Source: CAZQGO01 sp964593065
Lineage (GTDB): Bacteria; Oederibacteriota; JAAXVQ01
Reading direction: 5' to 3'
DNA length: 52,800 nucleotides
Assembly (NCBI GenBank): GCA_964593065.1
Contig: CAZQGO010000021.1
Location: 1-52,800, forward strand
The notes beneath the pieces are model-generated. The model made no database searches, was not told the DNA's origin, and was given only the letters and a program-made list of their open reading frames with translations. Of the stretch, positions 1-7,346 are shown piece by piece (position 1 is the first letter of the stretch; every line of letters starts with the position of its first letter). Position numbers and translations under genes: made by a program.

Positions 1-1296
1 CGGGTCCTGCCAGATCAGCTCCTCGGCCGGGACCTCCGGACCCAGGTAGCGCGAGCGGGGTCCCATGTCGCGGTGGGTCAGCTTGAACCAGGCCCGGGCG
101 AAGGCATCGGCGAATTCCCGGGGATTCTGCAGGTAGCGCCGCGCGATCGGTTCGTATTTCGGATCGAAGCGCAGTGAGAGGTCCGCCGTGGTCATCATCG
201 GCCGGTGTTTCTTTGCAGGGTCGTGCGCATCCACCACCATGTCCTCATCGGCCACATCCTTGGCCAGCCACTGCTGCGCACCAGCCGGGCTCTTGACCAG
301 TTCCCACTCGTATTTGAACAATACCTTCAAATAGCCCATATCCCACTTGGTCGGGTTCGGCTTCCAGGCGCCTTCCAGACCGCTGGTAATGGTGTCGCCG
401 CCTTTGCCGCTGCCGAAACTGTTCTTCCAGCCGAGCCCCTGTTCTTCAATGGGGGCGGCCTCAGGTTCAGGCCCCACCTGGGACGCAGGACCGGCGCCGT
501 GGGTTTTACCGAAGGTGTGTCCGCCGGCCACCAGCGCCACGGTCTCCTCATCGTTCATGGCCATGCGCGCGAAAGTCTCGCGGACGTCGCGGCCCGAGGC
601 AACCGGATCTGGCTTTCCATTAGGCCCTTCCGGATTCACATAGATCAACCCCATCTGGACGGCGGCCAGGGGATTCTCCAGATCGCGCTTCCCGCTGTAA
701 CGTTGATCACCCAGCCATTTGTCCTCGCTGCCCCAGTAGATGTCCTCCTGAGGCTCCCAGATGTCCTCGCGCCCGCCGCCGAAGCCGAAGGTCTTGAACC
801 CCATGGATTCCAGGGCGCAATTGCCGGCCAGGATCAGCAGATCAGCCCACGAGATTTGCTTGCCGTATTTTTGTTTGAGCGGCCAGAGTCGCCGGCGCGC
901 TTTGTCGAGGTTCGCATTGTCCGGCCAGCTGTTGAGGGGCGCCAGGCGTTGGTTGCCTGACCCCGCTCCCCCGCGGCCATCGCCCATGCGGTAGGTTCCC
1001 GCACTGTGCCACGCCATCCGGATCAAGAGGCCCCCATAGTGCCCGTAATCAGCCGGCCACCAATCCTGTGAATGGGTCATCAGCGCATACAGGTCTTCTT
1101 TCAATGCCTTTAGATCGAGTTTCTTGAATTCCGCGGCATAGTTAAACTTCTCGCCCATCGGATTGCTCAGGGAAGAGTGCTGATGAAGAATATGTAGATT
1201 TAACTGATTCGGCCACCAATCCCGATTTGACATGCCGCTACCGGCAGCGGGTTTGCTGGTCATGCCCGTTACCGGGCACTTACTTTCCTTACTCAT
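1..1296 (-). CDS. katG: Catalase-peroxidase KatG, N-terminal part
   Basis: Bifunctional haem enzyme that destroys H2O2 by catalase and peroxidase chemistry in the cytoplasm. The visible 432 codons cover the N-terminal haem domain and the gene runs off the left edge of the window. Distal haem-pocket residues are in LIRMAWHSAGTYR (R93, W96, H97), the proximal His is in AGGHTFGKTHG (H260), and the three residues of the family's Trp-Tyr-Met covalent adduct are present (W96, Y219, M245). The ATG at 1294-1296 is preceded by a GGAGGGA ribosome binding site. It lies downstream of a peroxiredoxin gene and a PerR-like gene on the same strand, so peroxide-responsive control is likely (inference). Full-length KatG is about 720-750 residues, so roughly 300 C-terminal residues are outside the window. 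Confidence 0.97.
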   Translation of the reverse strand, partial: MSKESKCPVTGMTSKPAAGSGMSNRDWWPNQLNLHILHQHSSLSNPMGEKFNYAAEFKKLDLKALKEDLYALMTHSQDWWPADYGHYGGLLIRMAWHSAGTYRMGDGRGGAGSGNQRLAPLNSWPDNANLDKARRRLWPLKQKYGKQISWADLLILAGNCALESMGFKTFGFGGGREDIWEPQEDIYWGSEDKWLGDQRYSGKRDLENPLAAVQMGLIYVNPEGPNGKPDPVASGRDVRETFARMAMNDEETVALVAGGHTFGKTHGAGPASQVGPEPEAAPIEEQGLGWKNSFGSGKGGDTITSGLEGAWKPNPTKWDMGYLKVLFKYEWELVKSPAGAQQWLAKDVADEDMVVDAHDPAKKHRPMMTTADLSLRFDPKYEPIARRYLQNPREFADAFARAWFKLTHRDMGPRSRYLGPEVPAEELIWQDP

Positions 1297-1414
1297 AATG
1301 TTCCCTCCCTCCGCTTGGAGACCCTATGAACAGCCTGTTTTCGAACGATAGTACTGCGATTCGAATTTGTCGATCCCTATTCCTGATATTTCCGGCAAAG
1401 CGATCCCGCTATCC

Positions 1415-1467
1415 TCCTCCCTGCGGTGCTGCCGCGACTTCCGCATCGGCAGCACCGTCCGGGAGGA
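1415..1467. other. Long hairpin between peroxiredoxin gene and katG
   Basis: Perfect 11-bp inverted repeat CGGTGCTGCCG (1424-1434) and CGGCAGCACCG (1447-1457) with a 12-nt loop, extended outside by TCCTCCC (1415-1421) and GGGAGGA (1461-1467). It sits in the 210-nt spacer between the peroxiredoxin stop and the katG start. There is no T tract on either side, so it is not a classical intrinsic terminator. It may stop transcription with Rho or stabilise the transcript end. Confidence 0.6.
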
Positions 1468-1506
1468 AGAGCATTCCATCTTCTTCTGCGGGTAGATCTC
1501 AGCGGC

Positions 1507-2220
1507 CTACTTCTTTTTTATAATCGTACTCATGATCTTGTCCTGGGCCAGCTTTTTCGTGCAGAAGAACCAATCAAGGCATTTCAGGTCTTCCTTGCCA
1601 TCCATGCGCTCCTTGGCCACTCCGCAGGAGCCGGCCGTGGGCACGATCACATCCTCTCCCGGGCGCCAATCCGCCGGCGTGGCCACCGAAAAAGCGTCCG
1701 CGGTCTGCAAGGCAATGACCACCCGGTACAGCTCATCAAAATTCCTGCCCAGGCTCAAGGGATAGTAAATGATCGTCCTGATGATCCCCTTGGGATCAAT
1801 GACGAACACAGCCCGCACGGCCTTGGTCGAGCTCTCGCCGGGTTGAATCATGCCGTATTTCTTGGCCACCTCCATGGTGATGTCTTCGATCAGCGGAAAT
1901 TTGACTTCCACATTCTTCATGCCTTTGTATTCTATCTTCTCTTTGACGGTCCGCAGCCAGGCAATGTGGCTGTATAGTCCGTCCACGGACAACCCCACCA
2001 GTTTGCAGTTGGCCTGGGCGAATTTCTCTTCCAGGCTGGCAAAGGTCATGAATTCCGAAGTGCAGACGGGGGTGAAATCGGCCGGATGACTGAAAAGAAT
2101 CACCCAGCTTCCCGCATATTGCTCGGGGAAGTTGATTTCGCCCTGCGTAGTAACCGCCTTGAACTCCGGGGCTTTGTCACCGATGCGGGGCATGCGCACT
2201 TCTTGAATTGTAGTTTCCAT
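1507..2220 (-). CDS. Peroxiredoxin, Prx6/archaeal-type
   Basis: Thiol peroxidase of 237 residues reducing H2O2 and organic peroxides. The peroxidatic Cys is C53 in FTPVCTSEF. Length and C-terminal arm match the 1-Cys/Prx6 branch that includes archaeal enzymes. Three more cysteines lie in the C-terminal region (C199, C214, C220, the last two in CLDWFFC); in archaeal members a similar pair takes part in resolving the sulfenic acid, so this is probably a working resolving pair (family knowledge plus inference). ATG at 2218-2220 is preceded by GGAGGAAAAAC. It follows the PerR-like gene and precedes katG on the same strand. The upstream spacer is extremely AT rich compared with the surrounding GC-rich DNA. 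Confidence 0.93.
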   Translation of the reverse strand: METTIQEVRMPRIGDKAPEFKAVTTQGEINFPEQYAGSWVILFSHPADFTPVCTSEFMTFASLEEKFAQANCKLVGLSVDGLYSHIAWLRTVKEKIEYKGMKNVEVKFPLIEDITMEVAKKYGMIQPGESSTKAVRAVFVIDPKGIIRTIIYYPLSLGRNFDELYRVVIALQTADAFSVATPADWRPGEDVIVPTAGSCGVAKERMDGKEDLKCLDWFFCTKKLAQDKIMSTIIKKK

Positions 2221-2309
2221 GTTTTTCCTCCTCCCTTTTTATGGTATGGCGTGGGTACTGCAAAAATGAATTTCATCCTCCCTCTTTAGTTGTTATTACT
2301 TTTTAATAT

Positions 2310-2324
2310 TTTTTACTATTATAA
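2310..2324 (-). promoter_or_regulatory. Possible PerR/Fur-type box upstream of peroxiredoxin gene
   Basis: On the minus strand the 15-mer TTATAATAGTAAAAA agrees at 11 of 14 informative positions with the PerR box TTATAATNATTATAA; the left half-site is perfect. It lies about 90 nt upstream of the peroxiredoxin start and just after the stop of the PerR-like gene. The whole stretch is AT rich, which raises the chance of a random match. Confidence 0.35.
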
Positions 2325-2338
2325 AAATAATTTTTTTT

Positions 2339-2770
2339 TTACTTGCGGCATTGCTCGCAAATACCTTCCAAAACCACTTTCTTCTCCAAAATAACCGTTC
2401 CTTTTGGCAAATGGGTCGGCGGCCCGATATGATTATATTTTTCTTCTTCGAAATCGATGATTCGCTGGCATTTCACGCACTGAAAATGATGGTGCTGACT
2501 AAGGTTGGGGTCATATCTTTTGGCGCTTCCCCGGCTTTGAACCAGGCGGATGATTCCGTATTTCACAAATATAAGCAAGGTCCGGTTCACAGTGTCGTAG
2601 GAAATATTGGGAAGCCTTTTTCTCGCCCGCCGATAAACCGCCTCGGCCGTGGGATGATCCTCGGCGGCCAGCATGATTTCAAACAGCGCCGTCCGCTGGG
2701 GGGTGACACGCAATTCCCGTTCGGCGCAGATTTGATAAAAGTCTTGGATATCCCGGGCTAATTTTAGCAT
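2339..2770 (-). CDS. perR: Fur-family peroxide regulator, PerR-like
   Basis: DNA-binding metalloregulator of 143 residues with an N-terminal winged helix and a C-terminal dimerisation domain. The structural zinc site is visible as C98-x2-C101 and C138-x2-C141. The regulatory metal ligands used by Bacillus PerR all have counterparts: H39, D87, H93, H95 and an Asp at 106, where PerR has Asp and Fur proteins have Glu. That favours PerR over Fur. The position next to peroxiredoxin and katG genes supports a peroxide role. A promoter ends 6 nt before the start codon, so the transcript may be nearly leaderless. Confidence 0.85.
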   Translation of the reverse strand: MLKLARDIQDFYQICAERELRVTPQRTALFEIMLAAEDHPTAEAVYRRARKRLPNISYDTVNRTLLIFVKYGIIRLVQSRGSAKRYDPNLSQHHHFQCVKCQRIIDFEEEKYNHIGPPTHLPKGTVILEKKVVLEGICEQCRK

Positions 2771-2776
2771 ATGGCT

Positions 2777-2805
2777 CTTATATAGGATTTAATACTGTTT
2801 GTCCA
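2777..2805 (-). promoter_or_regulatory. Sigma70-type promoter of the PerR-like gene
   Basis: Minus strand TGGACA (2800-2805), 17-nt spacer, TATAAG (2777-2782); each box has five of six consensus bases. The -10 box ends only 6 nt before the ATG at 2770, which implies a very short or absent 5' leader. Confidence 0.6.
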
Positions 2806-3038
2806 GATCTTTTTGCAGAAAGTTCAAAAATCAAGGCCATTTTCGTCCAACGAATTATTGACTCGCTGGTTTTCGCATCGCCTTGTACCGTCCCGCTTTG
2901 GCCCTTCCCCGTCCCATTCCCGGCTCTTGCGGACGCCGGCACAGGGGGGCGATCCGGCTGACTGGAACACCCTTCGCCACGCTCTCCGCCGGTTTCCCTT
3001 GCCCCGGGCCCGTGCCGGCATTATAGTAATGATCGTCA

Positions 3039-4298
3039 ATGTCCCCTCCGCGCGTTTCTCATATTCTCAGCCTCCTGGCCGCGGCGGCCGTGCTGCTGGC
3101 AGCGTCCCGGGCGGCCCATGCCGCCGGCAGTTTTCAGACCGGCTGGTGGGCCGAGATCACCGAGGAGGCGAAGCTCGCCGGTTACGCGGCCGAGGGCGAC
3201 ACCCTGGTGCTCATGGACGGCGGCGGCTGGTATGCCGATGACTGGGGACGCCCCTCCATCCAGGCCTATCTGGACGAAGCCCAAAAATATGGCATCCGGG
3301 TCATCGTCTCCATGACCCATTCAAACCACACGCCCGACGGCGTAGACCCCGCCGACTTCGCAGCCACGATCAACGCCTTCAAGAACCACCCGGCCCTGTA
3401 CGGCTGGTACCTCGGAGACGAGCCGGAACTGTTTGACAATCATGACGCCGATCCCGGCGACGACTGGCAGATCCCGTATGGCTATCTCGCCGCCGCACCC
3501 GGCTATTACGGCCTGGCCAAAGCCGCCGATCCGGATCACCCGGTCCTCATCTCATTCAATACGATCTACAATCCCTACGACACCTACTGGGCCAGGATCG
3601 CGAATTTCATGGACGTCACCGACGCGGTCGGCATGCACAGCTACCCGTTCTGGACCCCCAATCCCGCCGAATTTTCCGGCGGCGACGCCCGGGCCCAATA
3701 CGATGTCTGGAAATATGCCCTGGAACACACCCTGGCCACGGGCCGGAATCCGTCGGACTTCATCGCCACTTGCCAGGGATTCGGGACCAATCCCTATGAT
3801 TCCATATACCGGGATCCGACCGATGCCGAACTGCGCTATCAGGTCTTCACCGCCGTGGTCCTGGGAATCGGTAAGGTGCTTTTCTGGTACGACGGCTGGG
3901 CGAATGCCGCCATGCTGAACCGGGTCGCCCAGATGACCGCACAGATCCAGCACATCGGGGCGGAAATGAACGCCGGCGTCACCAATGATCCGGCGGTCGA
4001 AGTGAGCATCACCGACCGCAACCAGCTTGTGTACCGGTACGGCTCCGCGGGGACGCGGCATGTCATCCTGGCCGTCAATATCGCCAACCGCGATTCTGCC
4101 AGCGGCCAGACCCTTCCCGACGTCGGTTTCAAGCTTCCCCCGGGCGTCCTGGCCAAGGTGGTCACGGTCCTGGAAGAATCCCGCACCCTGCCCGTCAGCA
4201 ACGGTTATTTCTATGACTCCTTCTCAAAATTTCAAGTTCATGCCTATGCCTTCGGGGGCGCCCCTCCGGCCGCCCCCCGGAACCTGAGAAAAAAATAG
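3039..4298 (+). CDS. Secreted TIM-barrel glycosidase-like protein
   Basis: 419 residues with a classical signal peptide (hydrophobic run about 10-25, likely cleavage after AHA at 26-28). The mature part has the pattern of a beta/alpha barrel: strand VIVSMTHS near 88-95, YGWYLGDEPE at 121-130 with E128 in the usual acid/base position of GH-A clan-like enzymes, then VLISFN, VGMHSYPFW (198-205) and VLFWYDGW (280-287). A small beta domain may follow from about 320. I cannot assign a GH family or substrate. It is a single-gene unit, 268 nt from the divergently transcribed PerR-like gene, and ends before a strong hairpin. Confidence 0.7.
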   Translation: MSPPRVSHILSLLAAAAVLLAASRAAHAAGSFQTGWWAEITEEAKLAGYAAEGDTLVLMDGGGWYADDWGRPSIQAYLDEAQKYGIRVIVSMTHSNHTPDGVDPADFAATINAFKNHPALYGWYLGDEPELFDNHDADPGDDWQIPYGYLAAAPGYYGLAKAADPDHPVLISFNTIYNPYDTYWARIANFMDVTDAVGMHSYPFWTPNPAEFSGGDARAQYDVWKYALEHTLATGRNPSDFIATCQGFGTNPYDSIYRDPTDAELRYQVFTAVVLGIGKVLFWYDGWANAAMLNRVAQMTAQIQHIGAEMNAGVTNDPAVEVSITDRNQLVYRYGSAGTRHVILAVNIANRDSASGQTLPDVGFKLPPGVLAKVVTVLEESRTLPVSNGYFYDSFSKFQVHAYAFGGAPPAAPRNLRKK

Positions 4299-4399
4299 GG
4301 CGGAGGCAGGGGCGATGTCAATTTGTTGCCAGGGGGACGGGTTGAACCGAACGGGAGTTTGAGGAAGGCCCGATTTTCGGGTTTTATGAAGCGAAAACC

Positions 4400-4431
4400 A
4401 CAGAGCCTGCTTCGCAGGAAGCAGGCTCTGT
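4400..4431. terminator. Strong hairpin between convergent genes
   Basis: Perfect 13-bp stem ACAGAGCCTGCTT / AAGCAGGCTCTGT with a 6-nt loop. It lies between the plus-strand glycosidase-like gene and the minus-strand small Cys protein. On the minus strand it is followed by GGTTTTCG, a weak T run, so it most likely terminates the small gene and perhaps also its convergent neighbour. Confidence 0.65.
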
Positions 4432-4468
4432 GTAATTCGCGAAGCGTATGCGCAGCGGCCAGGCGGGG

Positions 4469-4693
4469 TCAGCCGTTGTTCATCAGCAATTGTTGCGCGC
4501 GGTCCAGCTGATGCGGGTAAAGGTCCAAAGGCACCTTCTCCCGCCCCAGCGCTTGAAAAACGATGAACCGGGCGCATTCGGAGCTGTCCCCCAAGCAGTA
4601 TTTCTTCTTCCAGAGTTCGATCATCGCGGGCAGGCTTTCTTTCATCTTGTCATTGAAGAACGGACATTTTTCCAAGCATTGACATTCAGCCAT
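4469..4693 (-). CDS. Small conserved cysteine protein
   Basis: 74-residue soluble protein with four Cys residues early in the chain: C4, C6, C10 and C33, then C40. The start MAECQCLEKCPFFNDKM and the middle YCLGDSSECARFIVF resemble a small family I have seen widely in anaerobic bacteria without a known function. Cys spacing suggests a metal or Fe-S site (inference). The ATG is preceded by AAGGAGAAACCCC, and a promoter lies about 70 nt upstream, so it is monocistronic. Confidence 0.8.
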   Translation of the reverse strand: MAECQCLEKCPFFNDKMKESLPAMIELWKKKYCLGDSSECARFIVFQALGREKVPLDLYPHQLDRAQQLLMNNG

Positions 4694-4762
4694 GGGGTTT
4701 CTCCTTGAATAGGTTTGTACGGAAAGTGCATCCGTAATCTGCAGGTGATACCCTATGGTTAT

Positions 4763-4791
4763 ATTTTAACGAAATTTCACCCCAAACTCAA
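4763..4791 (-). promoter_or_regulatory. Promoter of the small cysteine protein gene
   Basis: Minus strand TTGAGT (4786-4791), 17-nt spacer, TAAAAT (4763-4768). The start codon of the small Cys protein is about 70 nt downstream. Confidence 0.5.
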
Positions 4792-4890
4792 CGGGCAAAA
4801 TGTCATCTTCTTTCTTCGGCGTCCTGGGAAAATCCAGCACGGCCAGGGGCACATCTTTTTATCCGGGTCAGGCCGGATTCTCCATCTTGT

Positions 4891-5724
4891 TTACCGGTCC
4901 GGGTGGATCCCGGCCGTCACCGTCCATTGGGTTCTCGCCAGCCCCAGGCGCCTGAGAATTTTCGGGCGGACATCGGGGTCTTCCACCCACGACCATTCCC
5001 GGATTACCTTCAGTCCGTCCCCGTAGGACTCGATCTCGCGGGCCTCGCGGACGCCAAAGCGGTAGGCGGATCCGCTGTCGAACCCGAGCTCGAGCAGCAT
5101 TTTCAGAAGGATGATCTGCTTCCAGAATCCCCTGGTGTATTTCTCGGTCACGACCTCGAAGACGATGCGCGAGCCATGAAACTTTTTGGAGAAGGCCCGG
5201 AAGAGGGCGATGACCTCGGGTTTGGGGAGGTACATGAAAAGGCCCTCGGCCAAGAGAAGGACCTTTTTCTTGGCCCCCGGGTTCACCCGGTCCATCCAGG
5301 CGTGATCCAAAACCGAAGCGCCGATCAGGCCGTACTCCAGCCGGTCCTTCAGGGCGGCTTTCTTCAGCTCGATGATCTCCGGCAGGTCCAGTTCGAGGTA
5401 TTCGCATTTTCCATGCTCGATCCGCCAGTACCGCGTGTCGAAACCGCAGCCCAGGTTCACGACCGTGCAGGCGGGGTGCTCCGCGATGAAGTCGTTGGCG
5501 ATGGCATCGTATTTCCGCGCCCGCAGGGCGATGTGGTTGGTCAGAACCGGCGACAGTTTCCGGCCAAAGAGAACGGCCCTTTCTTTCTTCAGGGCGATGG
5601 GCTCCAGCCGGCCCAGGAGCAGCCGAGCCATCGGATCCCGAATCAGGGGATTGGGCTCTTCCGATTCCAGGACGTGGCTGCGTAAGGCGACGATGGCGGT
5701 TTTGGAAACATCCGTCAGCTGCAT
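4891..5724 (-). CDS. LCM-family SAM-dependent O-methyltransferase
   Basis: 277-residue class I methyltransferase of the leucine carboxyl methyltransferase / polyketide O-methyltransferase group (COG3315). SAM motif I is VVNLGCGFDTR near 89-99 and the acidic residue of motif II is in YLELDLPE. The N-terminal helical part with SHVLESEEPNPLIRDP is typical. The start has AAGGGG 6 nt upstream and the gene begins 18 nt after the stop of the Spy-like gene, so they are co-transcribed. The substrate is unknown; bacterial members act on small acids or polyketide carboxylates. Confidence 0.85.
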   Translation of the reverse strand: MQLTDVSKTAIVALRSHVLESEEPNPLIRDPMARLLLGRLEPIALKKERAVLFGRKLSPVLTNHIALRARKYDAIANDFIAEHPACTVVNLGCGFDTRYWRIEHGKCEYLELDLPEIIELKKAALKDRLEYGLIGASVLDHAWMDRVNPGAKKKVLLLAEGLFMYLPKPEVIALFRAFSKKFHGSRIVFEVVTEKYTRGFWKQIILLKMLLELGFDSGSAYRFGVREAREIESYGDGLKVIREWSWVEDPDVRPKILRRLGLARTQWTVTAGIHPDR

Positions 5725-5742
5725 CCAATCCCCTTGGGGCGG

Positions 5743-6327
5743 TTATTTTTTCTTCTCCGCCTTCAATTTCTTGAGCTGATCGTACTGGGCATCCGTCAGA
5801 ATGCCTTTGAGATCGGCCAGGGCCTTGACCAAAGATTTCGCCCGGGCCTTCTTCAAATCGTATTTTTTATCGAGCAGGCTGTTGGTGGCGTTCACGTCGA
5901 TCTTTTTCTCTTTCAAATTGGCCCCGACATCCACGCCCACCAGCTCGATGTCGGCGTCCTGCTTGACCAGCGATTTTTTCACGGAGGTTTTCAGGTCCTT
6001 GACGGCCTGCACCTGCTGGTCCGACAGGCCCAAAGCGCCGCTGTTGCCGAGGATCCAACGGGCCTTGTGCATGAACTTCGCCTCCAGACCCGCCTCCTTG
6101 CCNNNNNNNNNNNNNNNNNNNNNNNNNNNNNNNNNNNNNNNNNNNNNNNNNNNNNNNNNNNNNNNNNNNNNNNNNNNNNNNNNNNNNNNNNNNNNNNNNN
6201 NNCCCGCCTCCTTGCCGTCCTTGCGCTCCCATGCCCCCTTCTTTCCCTCCAGGGCGTGAACGCCGGTACAGGCCACCAGCACGCCGAACATCACTGCCGC
6301 CGGAATAACCCAATTTCTCCGTCTCAT
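5743..6327 (-). CDS. Spy/CpxP-like periplasmic protein, interrupted by assembly gap
   Basis: Signal peptide MRRRNWVIPAAVMFGVLVACTGVHA followed by a lysine-rich, helical protein with the pattern LGLSDQQVQAVKDLK and DLKGILTDAQYDQLKKLK, characteristic of Spy/CpxP-type periplasmic proteins and zinc-resistance sensors. A 100-N gap (6103-6202) cuts the gene near residue 40. The gap is flanked on both sides by the same 14 bases (6089-6102 and 6203-6216). Merging the two copies keeps the reading frame and gives a 156-residue protein, which is the normal length for this family. The true sequence may therefore hold no missing DNA. Likely chaperone or metal-stress role in the periplasm. Confidence 0.75.
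   Translation of the reverse strand: MRRRNWVIPAAVMFGVLVACTGVHALEGKKGAWERKDGKEAXXXXXXXXXXXXXXXXXXXXXXXXXXXXXXXXXXGKEAGLEAKFMHKARWILGNSGALGLSDQQVQAVKDLKTSVKKSLVKQDADIELVGVDVGANLKEKKIDVNATNSLLDKKYDLKKARAKSLVKALADLKGILTDAQYDQLKKLKAEKKK
6103..6202. other. 100-N scaffold gap
   Basis: Exactly 100 N, the conventional placeholder for unknown length. Both flanks carry CCCGCCTCCTTGCC, so the contig ends probably overlap. Confidence 0.95.
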
Positions 6328-6460
6328 TTTCCGCCTCCCAGGGATGTGGGTGACAACTTCCGGCCAGTATACGCAGGAGACGGGTGCTCTTCAAGACTTT
6401 CTTCCACCCGCACCGAACCTTTTTCCACTCGCTTTTTTCCCCATGTCCGCGCGGTCCTGC

Positions 6461-7282
6461 TCATCGCCGCCGGCGCGGTCCGCCCGGGTTCCCGCGGTTC
6501 GCAGCGCCCCCTTTCCGTTTCTTCGGGGCGCCGTGGATTCTTCGCATCCCGCCCGCTCTGAAAACGCCTGTTATGGTTTTTTCGGGTTTGGTCAGGCGCT
6601 CCCCTTGGTTTTCATTCATGTCCAAAATTCCGCTCATCATCTCGATGGCCCTTTTCCAGACATCGCCTTTCTGGCCGAATCCCTCATGCTTGAAACGATA
6701 ATCGTGTTTTCTGCAAAACTCCTCCAGTTCGGCATTCAATTCAATCATTTTGCGGCGTTGCACCCCGATGAGAGCCCGCCGTTTTTCATCATCCGCCGTT
6801 TGCAACGCCTCCCAAAAATGCGGCACGCACAAACCGGCGCTTCCTTGATAGGCGGCCAGGAACTGTTGGTCATTCAACCTCGCAAGAATTTCTTCCCCAT
6901 AGCGTCGGCCGGCGTTTTTTTCCGCTTGACAGGCCGGGCATACGGCTCGTGGCTTCGCCCGGCGCGTTGGGAGTGGCACGGGAGCTTTGCGCCCGGGAAC
7001 TTCCGCCAGGCTTTTCAAAAACAGTTTGACCTGGTCTTGATACAGCAGCGCCCGCTCCAAGGGATGGCCCGCCGCCATGAGGAATTGGGCGTGGCGCTGG
7101 CAATACCCTTGGGACCGGATCAATTCCCGGCGGATCTCCGGGTCCTGCCATGCTTCCCCGAGCACGGCGGCAAAATATCTCCGGCAGGAGTCCGCTTCGG
7201 CCGAACAGACGGGGCAATGCCTTGCTTGGAAATAATCCAAAAGTTGATAATACACCAGGTGTTTTTCTTGGTCCGGCTTCAC
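6461..7282 (-). CDS. DUF6062 family protein
   Basis: About 273 residues from a GTG start at 7280-7282, chosen because GAGGGGG lies 5 nt upstream; the open frame continues upstream to 7498 but that part overlaps the GTPase gene. Two related halves each carry Cys-pair motifs: HCPVCSAE then GYCQRHAQFL, and VCPACQAE then LCVPHFWE. This CPxC...CxxH pattern is the hallmark of DUF6062 and suggests two metal sites, probably zinc (inference). The C-terminal 50 residues are strongly basic and low complexity. It directly follows the dynamin-like GTPase gene and is probably co-transcribed with it. Function unknown. Confidence 0.7.
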   Translation of the reverse strand: MKPDQEKHLVYYQLLDYFQARHCPVCSAEADSCRRYFAAVLGEAWQDPEIRRELIRSQGYCQRHAQFLMAAGHPLERALLYQDQVKLFLKSLAEVPGRKAPVPLPTRRAKPRAVCPACQAEKNAGRRYGEEILARLNDQQFLAAYQGSAGLCVPHFWEALQTADDEKRRALIGVQRRKMIELNAELEEFCRKHDYRFKHEGFGQKGDVWKRAIEMMSGILDMNENQGERLTKPEKTITGVFRAGGMRRIHGAPKKRKGGAANRGNPGGPRRRR

Positions 7283-7346
7283 GGCCGCCCCCTCGTGCAC
7301 CAAGTTGACTCGCGGCGGTTCCCGTCCATGCTCTCGTTGCCGCCGG

